The notes beneath the pieces were generated by a model that did no database searches, had not been told where the DNA came from, and saw only the letters and a list, made by a program, of their open reading frames with translations. Both the position numbers and the translations under genes were made by a program. DNA of 64,000 bases from a virus. The first letter of the stretch is position 1. Each line of letters starts with the position of its first letter. This document shows positions 33,840-40,670 of this stretch, piece after piece. The stretch spans positions 1 through 64,000 of the IMG/VR virus record IMGVR_UViG_3300021962_000082; one strand, given 5' to 3'.

Positions 33840-34052
33840 ATGGCATCAGGTAAAGTAAAATGGTTTAATGAAACCAAAGGCTTTGGATTTATTATTCCAG
33901 ACGACGGCGGGGAAGAATTATTTGCTCACTATTCAGCAATTCAATCAGAAGGTTTTAAGACACTAAAAGAAAATCAACGTGTCACTTATGATGTCGTAAA
34001 AGGCCAAAAAGGTTTACAGGCTGCAAATATTGCAGCCGAAGGTAAAGCATAA
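33840..34052 (+). CDS. Cold-shock (CspA-like) RNA-binding protein
   Basis: A 70-residue single cold-shock domain: [15 protein letters not shown] contains the RNP1 motif KGFGFI, and ELFAHYSAI stands for RNP2 (commonly VFVHFS). Such proteins melt RNA secondary structure. The frame is open to 33804, but ATG 33840 gives the normal domain length and follows GAAACGG. It is a separate unit with its own leader and converges with the EF-hand gene. Confidence 0.9.
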   Translation: MASGKVKWFNETKGFGFIIPDDGGEELFAHYSAIQSEGFKTLKENQRVTYDVVKGQKGLQAANIAAEGKA

Positions 34053-34068
34053 AACAACTGCATTAAGT

Positions 34069-34413
34069 TTATTTTCTGCTTGCGTATGCGTTTGCGCCAA
34101 AAAACGCAGCAACCAAAGCAGATATTGCCACAAAGTAAGTGGGGGCAATATCGCCTATGATTTTGGCAGCATCATCAACATCTAACCATGATGCAATCAC
34201 AATGGTCACTGGATATAATAACATACCCCACAAAGCAAACCATGTCATTTTTCGCATGGCATCGCGCTGCGCATCTTGATCTTCTAGTTCTTTTCGTTTA
34301 AATTCTAGATGTATATCCAACTCGCTTTTTGATAACCGTCTATCTCCGTTGGAATCTGCTGCGTCTAAACCAACATCCTTGTCAACAACTAGTTCTTTTT
34401 GTTCTGCGTCCAT
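34069..34413 (-). CDS. EF-hand protein with two membrane helices
   Basis: Residues 20-31 (DSNGDRRLSKSE) are a canonical 12-residue EF-hand calcium loop: D, N, D at positions 1, 3, 5, Leu at 8, Glu at 12. A charged helix follows, then two probable membrane helices, TWFALWGMLLYPVTIVIASW (about 56-75) and YFVAISALVAAFFGANAY (about 92-109). Small two-helix proteins of this size are often holins, but a calcium loop ahead of them is unusual. It is transcribed against its neighbours and not near the lysis genes. Confidence 0.72.
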   Translation of the reverse strand: MDAEQKELVVDKDVGLDAADSNGDRRLSKSELDIHLEFKRKELEDQDAQRDAMRKMTWFALWGMLLYPVTIVIASWLDVDDAAKIIGDIAPTYFVAISALVAAFFGANAYASRK

Positions 34414-34479
34414 GATAGACCTTTCTACATATAGTTTGTGTATTTAATCTATAGATAAGTATTAGTATAGGGGTATATT

Positions 34480-34866
34480 ATGTTTGGACCAATAACAATA
34501 CCACAAAATGCAGTAATGCTATTCAACGAAGTGCACCTCAAACCGGGTGTAACTGTTGATGACGTTGAAGAAGCATTAGCAGAAATGTGCAATGTAGTTA
34601 AAGAAAACTACACAGCGTTCGTTGCTGGACAAGTGTTTGAGTTTGCTGGATTTATTTCCGATGAAGGCAGCATTGGCGGGCAATCACCACAAGGGTTTAC
34701 AAATGATAGCGTTAGAATTGCCATTGTCACTTACTGGGCAAGTTTTGATGAGCATGAAAAAAGCCATGCTGATGCGTTATTTAGAAGTAAGTTTGATAAA
34801 CTGCTAGAGTTTAGCAGTGGATCAGTAGAGTATGGTTACAAAAATTTATGGCAAGGACAGAGGTAA
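34480..34866 (+). CDS. Small alpha/beta protein upstream of iscU
   Basis: A 128-residue protein with a beta-alpha-beta pattern: VMLFNEVHLKPGVTVDDVEEAL and IAIVTYWASFDEHEKSHAD suggest a dimeric alpha/beta-barrel (antibiotic-monooxygenase-like) fold. This is a weak fold guess from pattern only. It lies three bases before the iscU start on the same strand, so a link with Fe-S or redox functions is possible. Confidence 0.5.
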   Translation: MFGPITIPQNAVMLFNEVHLKPGVTVDDVEEALAEMCNVVKENYTAFVAGQVFEFAGFISDEGSIGGQSPQGFTNDSVRIAIVTYWASFDEHEKSHADALFRSKFDKLLEFSSGSVEYGYKNLWQGQR

Positions 34867-34869
34867 AAT

Positions 34870-35250
34870 ATGGCTTATTCACCACAGTTAATTGATCATT
34901 ATGAAAATCCACGCAATGTGGGATCATTTGATAAAAATGATCCAAGTGTTGGAACAGGGCTCACCGGAAGTCCGGCGTGCGGAGATGTAATGAAGCTTCA
35001 AATTAAGGTAGATGAAAATGGTATTATTAGAGATGCTCGTTTCAAAACATATGGCTGCGGTTCAGCAATTGCCAGCTCGTCGTTGGTCACTGAAATGGTT
35101 AAAGGAATGCATATTGATCGAGCTCAAACTATTCGTAATAGCCAAATTGCTGAAGAATTAGCACTACCGCCAGTTAAGATACATTGTTCAATTTTGGCCG
35201 AGGATTCAATTAAAGCGGCTGTTGCTGATTACAAGCAAAAGCACCAATGA
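34870..35250 (+). CDS. iscU: IscU-like Fe-S cluster scaffold
   Basis: IscU assembles [2Fe-2S] and [4Fe-4S] clusters for transfer to apoproteins. All ligands are present at the positions known from the bacterial protein: C37 and D39 (GSPACGDVM), C63 (YGCGSAIASS) and C106 (KIHCSILAED). The HscA-recognition motif LPPVK is intact at residues 99-103. The 126-residue length is full. These features argue for a functional scaffold that can use the host HscA/HscB. A downstream A-type carrier (36165-36491) in the same direction is separated from it by one opposite-strand gene. Confidence 0.92.
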   Translation: MAYSPQLIDHYENPRNVGSFDKNDPSVGTGLTGSPACGDVMKLQIKVDENGIIRDARFKTYGCGSAIASSSLVTEMVKGMHIDRAQTIRNSQIAEELALPPVKIHCSILAEDSIKAAVADYKQKHQ

Positions 35251-35262
35251 CCATATTTTACA

Positions 35263-36105
35263 TTATTCAATGATACTTTTTAACTCTATGGTGTTTGTTG
35301 GGAAATCATTTACTCCGTAACACCTTAGTTGTTTATTATTTTTTCTTATTTTGTATTGCAGCAAGGCTTCGCCGTAAAGCGATAGTTTGTTCCATTCTAA
35401 AAATTCATTATTGTTTAAGTGCTCCATGATATTGTTGGCAAGATCAATTTCATTTAAAACATATGTTTGTTTGTTGGCCCAAATATCATAAAAACTTTTT
35501 ATGTTATTGTTGTTAAAAGTTAAATTTAAAAAATCAAAGATTTTAATTAACGTATCTTCTAAATAATACAAAACATCGTCAAATGAAATTGTTAACCATT
35601 CAGTGGGAATATTTTCATTTGGAAAAATATTTTTTTGCCATTGTGCTAAATGATAGCTTATCATTTCTCTTTTTTGCCATACTTCAAGCTCGCTAGTAGA
35701 ACTAACATTATAAAACCTTAATTTTGATTTATATACAATTGGTAATATTTTATCACCGGCTCTATATAGTTGAAACATTGTACATTTTTCAGCTTCGACT
35801 AAATTTCCTAAAACAATCAAAACTGTTTTTGAATGGCTTGGGAACTTCTGTTTATATGTAAGAACAGTTTCAACTGCTGGTTTGTTATTAAAATCTGGAT
35901 AAATCAATGAAGCAACAGTATATTCGGGGCGGTAATCATTGAAATTGCCTGTATGAAACTCTTTTTTAAAAGCATGCATTGCACCATCACTGGTAAAAGA
36001 ATTTTCAACAATAAGTGAATCGTCAAAATGCTCGTTACTGAAATAACGTATGCAGAACTCTAAGGTGCTGCCAAATGCACCAGGAGGAAATAGTATGTTT
36101 ATCAT
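35263..36105 (-). CDS. Unknown protein with P-loop-like start, inserted between iscU and iscA
   Basis: A 280-residue, very AT-rich gene on the strand opposite to its flanks. It starts MINILFPPGAFGSTLEF, reminiscent of the phosphosulfate-binding loop of sulfotransferase-fold proteins, but no second PAPS motif is evident. ATG 36105 is preferred; the GTG at 36129 would add eight residues. Composition and orientation suggest insertion into an iscU-iscA pair. Function unknown. Confidence 0.6.
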   Translation of the reverse strand: MINILFPPGAFGSTLEFCIRYFSNEHFDDSLIVENSFTSDGAMHAFKKEFHTGNFNDYRPEYTVASLIYPDFNNKPAVETVLTYKQKFPSHSKTVLIVLGNLVEAEKCTMFQLYRAGDKILPIVYKSKLRFYNVSSTSELEVWQKREMISYHLAQWQKNIFPNENIPTEWLTISFDDVLYYLEDTLIKIFDFLNLTFNNNNIKSFYDIWANKQTYVLNEIDLANNIMEHLNNNEFLEWNKLSLYGEALLQYKIRKNNKQLRCYGVNDFPTNTIELKSIIE

Positions 36106-36164
36106 TACAGTTGATAAGGCTAAGTACACGTAGTTATAAGTTTTTAACGTTCCAAAATTATTTA

Positions 36165-36491
36165 ATGATCACAGTTACCGAATTAGCTTCCCGAAAAATT
36201 ACGGGATTACTCAAAAAACGGGGTAAAGGTGCGGGCATTCGTATAGGTGTCAAAACAACCGGTTGCTCTGGACTAGCTTATGTGTTAGAATACATAGATG
36301 AAATCACAGCCGACGCTGGTACTATAGCATATCCACAAAAAGATTTTGTGGTTGTTGTTGATAAAAAATCAGAAGTGTATCTTGACAACATGACTATAGA
36401 CTGGACTCGTAGCGGGCTCAACGAAGGATTTGAGTTTAAGAATCCCAATGAGCGTGACCGCTGCGGTTGTGGTGAGAGCTTTAGAGTTTAA
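36165..36491 (+). CDS. iscA: A-type Fe-S carrier (IscA/ErpA-like)
   Basis: A 108-residue A-type carrier with the three cysteines of the family: C34 (TTGCSGLAY) and C100/C102 (RCGCGESF). These proteins accept Fe-S clusters from IscU and deliver them to targets. The frame is open to 36075, but ATG 36165 fits the normal N-terminus MITVTELASRKITGLLK. Phage enzymes in this window that need clusters include two radical SAM proteins, so a supply role is plausible. Confidence 0.9.
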   Translation: MITVTELASRKITGLLKKRGKGAGIRIGVKTTGCSGLAYVLEYIDEITADAGTIAYPQKDFVVVVDKKSEVYLDNMTIDWTRSGLNEGFEFKNPNERDRCGCGESFRV

Positions 36492-36528
36492 CATTAAAAT
36501 TATGTCTATAAAAGTAAGGTAAATTATT

Positions 36529-37131
36529 ATGAAAAATAACCTTATAATTATGTTTTTTCCGGGTCTTGGGGGTAATCATTTAGCCAACATAATATCAATT
36601 AGCAAGGAATATAAAAATTTCAAAGTTGATCGTAGTCAATATTTTAACCCAAGTAAAAAAAGCAATGCCCATTACAATAATGCCAATAGCATTAGTTCGA
36701 ACATCAATACAGACAATTATATATTTTTATACCATTTCGGCACTGCCGACGAAGATAATATTAAAAAAATAATCGACACATCTACCAATTACCAATTCCT
36801 GGTCATTGGTTTCCCGCAAAAAAATCAATTGGCCTTTAAAAGAATGGAACGCAAAAATGAGGTAGATCTTAGAAAATATTTTATCCGTTATGACTTAGAG
36901 AGACTATACAAGCAACAATTTTTAGAAAAATATTACCCTGGCAAGTGGTGTACAATATTTGCCGATGATCTGTTTAGCAATCAAAATATCGAACAATTTT
37001 TAACTGATTTAGAAAATAAGTTAGAGATTAATATTTTAGACAGGGAGTTAGCTATTTCTATTCATAATCGCTGGATATTAAATCTTGAAGAAACATTATT
37101 AAAAGCAAAATCAAACGATCATCCTAACTAG
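36529..37131 (+). CDS. P-loop-like protein of unknown function
   Basis: A 200-residue, AT-rich protein beginning with IIMFFPGLGGNHLANII, a nucleotide- or PAPS-loop-like turn similar in place to the one in the gene at 35263. The later stretch GKWCTIFADDLFSNQNIEQFL resembles the end segment of small sulfotransferase-fold proteins of phages. AAGGTAA lies before the ATG. Function unknown. Confidence 0.58.
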   Translation: MKNNLIIMFFPGLGGNHLANIISISKEYKNFKVDRSQYFNPSKKSNAHYNNANSISSNINTDNYIFLYHFGTADEDNIKKIIDTSTNYQFLVIGFPQKNQLAFKRMERKNEVDLRKYFIRYDLERLYKQQFLEKYYPGKWCTIFADDLFSNQNIEQFLTDLENKLEINILDRELAISIHNRWILNLEETLLKAKSNDHPN

Positions 37132-37171
37132 CGTGATTATCTATTTCCAGAATTTAAACAATATTTTTAAC

Positions 37172-37882
37172 ATGTACAATCCCAAATACAACTATCATTC
37201 GCTTGAGCGCGAAAGTGTCAACGGCCGTCGCCTGTATGCCACACCAGACGGTAGCCGCGTACCTTCCGTTACAACGATCCTGGACGCAACAAAACCACAA
37301 GAAAAGCGTGAAGCACTACAGCGTTGGCGAAGCAGCGTAGGCGAAGAGCGAGCACAACAGATCACCACTGAAGCTGCTGCTCGTGGCACACGGATGCACA
37401 CTTATCTTGAAAACTATGTAAAGACTGGTGCAATTAAAGAACGTGGCACTAATCCATTTAGTTGGGCTAGCCACGCTATGGCAGAAGTTGTTATTGAAAA
37501 CGGACTTAAAAATGTTGATGAGTTTTGGGGTGTAGAAGTTCCATTGTATTTCCCGGGGATTTACGCAGGCACCACTGACTGCTGTGGAATACACAATAAC
37601 CAAGAAAGCATACTGGACTTTAAACAAAGTAACAAGCCCAAGCGAGTTGAATGGATTGAAGATTACTTTCTGCAACTTTGCGCCTACGCTGAAGCACACA
37701 ATGAAATATACGGGACAAAAATACAAAAAGGCGTTATTTTAATGTGCGTTAAACCTGTTACTGATGACATGGGCAATATTATTAGCGAACCACAATATCA
37801 AGAGTTTGTTATTGAAGGTGAAGAATTTGAATACTGGCGGAACCGCTGGTGGGCGCGAGTGGAGCAATACTATACATTATGA
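37172..37882 (+). CDS. PD-(D/E)XK exonuclease-like protein
   Basis: The restriction-endonuclease-like core is visible: RGTRMH (71-76, the RecB/Cas4-type G-x-x-x-H), a Glu in VEVPL (122), D136 in GTTDCCG, ILDFKQS (D149-x-K151) and the QxxxY-type segment FLQLCAYAEAH (167-177). These Cas4/RecB-like nucleases trim DNA ends. The frame extends to a GTG at 37133; ATG 37172 gives the more usual start MYNPKYNYHSLER. It overlaps the next gene by four bases. Confidence 0.82.
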   Translation: MYNPKYNYHSLERESVNGRRLYATPDGSRVPSVTTILDATKPQEKREALQRWRSSVGEERAQQITTEAAARGTRMHTYLENYVKTGAIKERGTNPFSWASHAMAEVVIENGLKNVDEFWGVEVPLYFPGIYAGTTDCCGIHNNQESILDFKQSNKPKRVEWIEDYFLQLCAYAEAHNEIYGTKIQKGVILMCVKPVTDDMGNIISEPQYQEFVIEGEEFEYWRNRWWARVEQYYTL

Positions 37883-38610
37883 AAACAATTTTAATTGCTG
37901 GTGATAGCTGGGGGTCTGGTGAGTTTGACCAGTTCCGTATTTCCCACCCGGGGTTAGCAGCATACTTTATGGCAGAGGATAACTCCACAACAGTAATTAA
38001 TTTGAGTAAACCGGGTGGTGATAATATTACAAGTTGTAGTCGAATTCAAAATTTTTTAGCCACCAATAAGAATTTAAATATATCTCATATTTTAGTGTTC
38101 CAAACCGAATGGTTACGAGATTGTAAATATTTTATTGGAATGGAAGAAGAAATTTTTATACAGAATATAGCAGACGGGTATATTGCATTAAGAAACAGAA
38201 CAATAAGTAGATTTTATTATGATTTATCGAGTACCAGCACAACTTTCAATGTTCCAATTTATGTTATAGGCGGATGCAGTGATACAATATGGATTGATAA
38301 ATTTGAAACAGAATACCCAGGGGTACATATAGTATGTCAAAGTCAAACATCTTTGGTATTAGAAAATAATCACAAAACTTTGGATCCAGTTTATTCATTA
38401 TTTACTTCGGGATACGAAAAAGTAATTCAACATATTAAATCTTATTTAAACAATGAGGATTTAGATATATTACTGCAGGATATAGACAAAGGACATAAAC
38501 GCTTGGCTTTATGGAAAAATAATCCTACTTTTTTCTGGCCAGACGGTAGGCATGCCAACAGAAAATCACATGAAATATTGTACCAACATATCAAAAAAAT
38601 AGTTTTTTGA
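37879..38610 (+). CDS. SGNH-hydrolase-like protein
   Basis: The family cleaves acyl or acetyl esters on sugars and lipids. Block I is ILIAGDSWGSGEF with the nucleophile S10; NLSKPGGDNI supplies the block II Gly; and the C-terminal WPDGRHANRKSHEIL contains the D-x-x-H pair of block V. No signal peptide. The gene is AT-rich, overlaps the nuclease stop by ATGA and ends shortly before a late box. A deacetylase or esterase acting on glycans fits the other surface-modifying genes. Confidence 0.72.
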   Translation: MKTILIAGDSWGSGEFDQFRISHPGLAAYFMAEDNSTTVINLSKPGGDNITSCSRIQNFLATNKNLNISHILVFQTEWLRDCKYFIGMEEEIFIQNIADGYIALRNRTISRFYYDLSSTSTTFNVPIYVIGGCSDTIWIDKFETEYPGVHIVCQSQTSLVLENNHKTLDPVYSLFTSGYEKVIQHIKSYLNNEDLDILLQDIDKGHKRLALWKNNPTFFWPDGRHANRKSHEILYQHIKKIVF

Positions 38611-38615
38611 TATAC

Positions 38616-38623
38616 GCTAAATA
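38616..38623 (+). promoter_or_regulatory. Late promoter box GCTAAATA before tailspike
   Basis: CTAAATA-type box. The leader of about 18 nt has GAGGA before the TTG start at 38647. Confidence 0.5.
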
Positions 38624-38646
38624 GTTAATCACAGAGGACAACTAAA

Positions 38647-40230
38647 TTGGCTATTGTACAAATTTCGCGCATTACCCAGCGTAAAGGGTTACAAGAAGAT
38701 CTACCCCAATTAGCCGGTGCTGAATTTGGCTGGAGCGTGGATGAGCGCCGACTGTTTATTGGTAATGGCACACTTGAAGAAGGTGCTCCAGTAATTGGCA
38801 ATACTGAAATTCTCACTGAATTTTCGGACTTAATGTACCTGGTCCGGGACTATACATACTCGGGCGAAGCAGCCACAGGCTATAGCGTACAAACTGGCGT
38901 TACACCAGGAACACCAGTTCAGTTGACGCTGCAAAACTGGATGGACCAGTTTGCTACAATTAAAGACTTTGGTGCAGTCGGCGATGGTGTTACTGACGAT
39001 ACAGATGCTATTAACCGCGCACTTTATCAACTTTACTGTAGAGAAGTTAATCCTGCAATTCGCCGTAGTTTATTCTTTCCTGCAGGTGTTTATCGTGTAT
39101 CGGGCACAATTGTTGTTCCTCCTTACGCTACGCTTAAAGGTGAAGGCCCCGAGAATAGTGTTATTGAACTAACAGCCACTTCCACTGCCACTTGCGTTAT
39201 GCGCACAGGTGACAGCTTGCAGCAAACTGGTGTTAACATTGGTACCAATGGCGCCACTCCTCCGATTAGTATCACTATTGAAAACATGGGATTTAGCAGT
39301 TTGAAAATAACTGACATTGTTTGCATCGATCAAGCAAGCGAAATAGTTTTTAATCAGGTAGAATTCAATGGACCTTTAACAACAGCTGAACTAACAACAG
39401 CAGTCGATGATATTGCATCTATTAGATTTAGCAGTACTCCAGCAAACGACACACACCAAATTAAATTTGATAACTGCGTATTTTCAGGTTGTACCTACGG
39501 TATGAAAACCGACGAACAGGTCCGTGGCATTGATTTTTCAGGATCGCACTTTCAAGTGTTGTACGAAGGTGTTGTAGTTGAACCAAACCCACTGGGCACA
39601 GCGTATGATCCGCGGGGCATAGGCGTACACAGTTGTGATTTTGATTCAATTTATGGCCGCGGCATTGTTTTTGAAGTTGAACGTAATGCTACTGCGCAAA
39701 ATACTTTTGGCGATGTGGGCAATCACTTTGGTGGCATTTCGCAACCGTATACTTCTATTATTGATTTTGTTTCTCCAAATAATATCAGCGTCGGTGACAT
39801 TTTTGATCGTACTGATCAATTTGCCACTGTACATCAACGAGTCAACGTAAACGGCACAGCCAGTATCGCCTTTACTAATGGTCAGCAGTTGGCCATGGGC
39901 CCATATGTTCGCGAATCAGGACTAACTGTAACACTCAATAATAATGTAACTTCGCCTGCTACTGCTTTTTCCTACAGTGAGTTAGGAATTTGGTCGCTTA
40001 ACATTGATTATAACATAGCACGGGACACCAACTATCGACTTGGACGGCTGTCTATTGTGTTGGAAAATGGTACTGGCGCACTAACTTATACTGATGACTA
40101 CTCGGAAAATGCCCCAACAGGCATTACACTAACTGTTACACAATCGGGCAGTGAAATTTTTGTCAAATACATCAGCACCAATACTGGTGTTACTGGAACA
40201 TTAACTTATAGTATAAATCATATTTGGTGA
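38647..40230 (+). CDS. Tail fibre/tailspike with pectate-lyase-like beta helix
   Basis: The N-terminal about 65 residues (LPQLAGAEFGWSVDERRLFIGNGT) resemble the head-binding or MTD-N module of phage receptor-binding proteins. After a linker, FGAVGDGVTDDTDAINRAL (about 110-128) marks the start of a pectate_lyase_3 right-handed beta helix, followed by PAGVYRVSGTIVVPPYATLKG and further turns. The 527-residue protein probably degrades or binds host surface polysaccharide. The start is TTG at 38647, seven bases after GAGGA; no in-frame ATG precedes the conserved segment. Confidence 0.82.
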   Translation: MAIVQISRITQRKGLQEDLPQLAGAEFGWSVDERRLFIGNGTLEEGAPVIGNTEILTEFSDLMYLVRDYTYSGEAATGYSVQTGVTPGTPVQLTLQNWMDQFATIKDFGAVGDGVTDDTDAINRALYQLYCREVNPAIRRSLFFPAGVYRVSGTIVVPPYATLKGEGPENSVIELTATSTATCVMRTGDSLQQTGVNIGTNGATPPISITIENMGFSSLKITDIVCIDQASEIVFNQVEFNGPLTTAELTTAVDDIASIRFSSTPANDTHQIKFDNCVFSGCTYGMKTDEQVRGIDFSGSHFQVLYEGVVVEPNPLGTAYDPRGIGVHSCDFDSIYGRGIVFEVERNATAQNTFGDVGNHFGGISQPYTSIIDFVSPNNISVGDIFDRTDQFATVHQRVNVNGTASIAFTNGQQLAMGPYVRESGLTVTLNNNVTSPATAFSYSELGIWSLNIDYNIARDTNYRLGRLSIVLENGTGALTYTDDYSENAPTGITLTVTQSGSEIFVKYISTNTGVTGTLTYSINHIW

Positions 40231-40649
40231 AGTGGCCTGTAACCTTTGAAGCACGCCTTACCAGTTGGCATCAACTTCGTAAACAAGCTGGTGAATTACC
40301 TATTGAGTCGGCGCTCCAAACCATTAACTCTTGGTGGTTTGACTCTCCGTGGACAGCATACCATTTGCACTGGGATGACCGATCCACTTGGCCCGATCCT
40401 TGGCAATTATTGAGCGATAATATTTTTTGCGAGGTTGCTCGCGGGCTTGGAATCCTGTATACTATAACTTTACTAAACCGTGCGGATATGGCGTCAACAG
40501 AGCTGGTTTTAACTGATGACGGGCGTAATTTAGTCCTAGTGGACAAATCTAAATATATACTGAATTGGAATAGGTCAATCCTGTTAAATATCAAGTCTGA
40601 AATAAAAATTAAAAAAAGTTTGCACCAATCACAGGTAGTACAGAAGTAA
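40227..40649 (+). CDS. Small phage protein, tail-associated by context
   Basis: A 140-residue, Trp-rich protein (WPVTFEARLTSWHQLRKQAG, HLHWDDRSTWPDPWQLL) with no known family. GTG 40227 overlaps the tailspike stop by four bases (GTGA) and is preferred over TTG 40224. It may assist fibre assembly or attachment, inferred from coupling with the spike. The frame ends just ahead of nrdA. Confidence 0.6.
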   Translation: MKWPVTFEARLTSWHQLRKQAGELPIESALQTINSWWFDSPWTAYHLHWDDRSTWPDPWQLLSDNIFCEVARGLGILYTITLLNRADMASTELVLTDDGRNLVLVDKSKYILNWNRSILLNIKSEIKIKKSLHQSQVVQK

Positions 40650-40670
40650 CAAAAACAACAAGAGAAGTAG

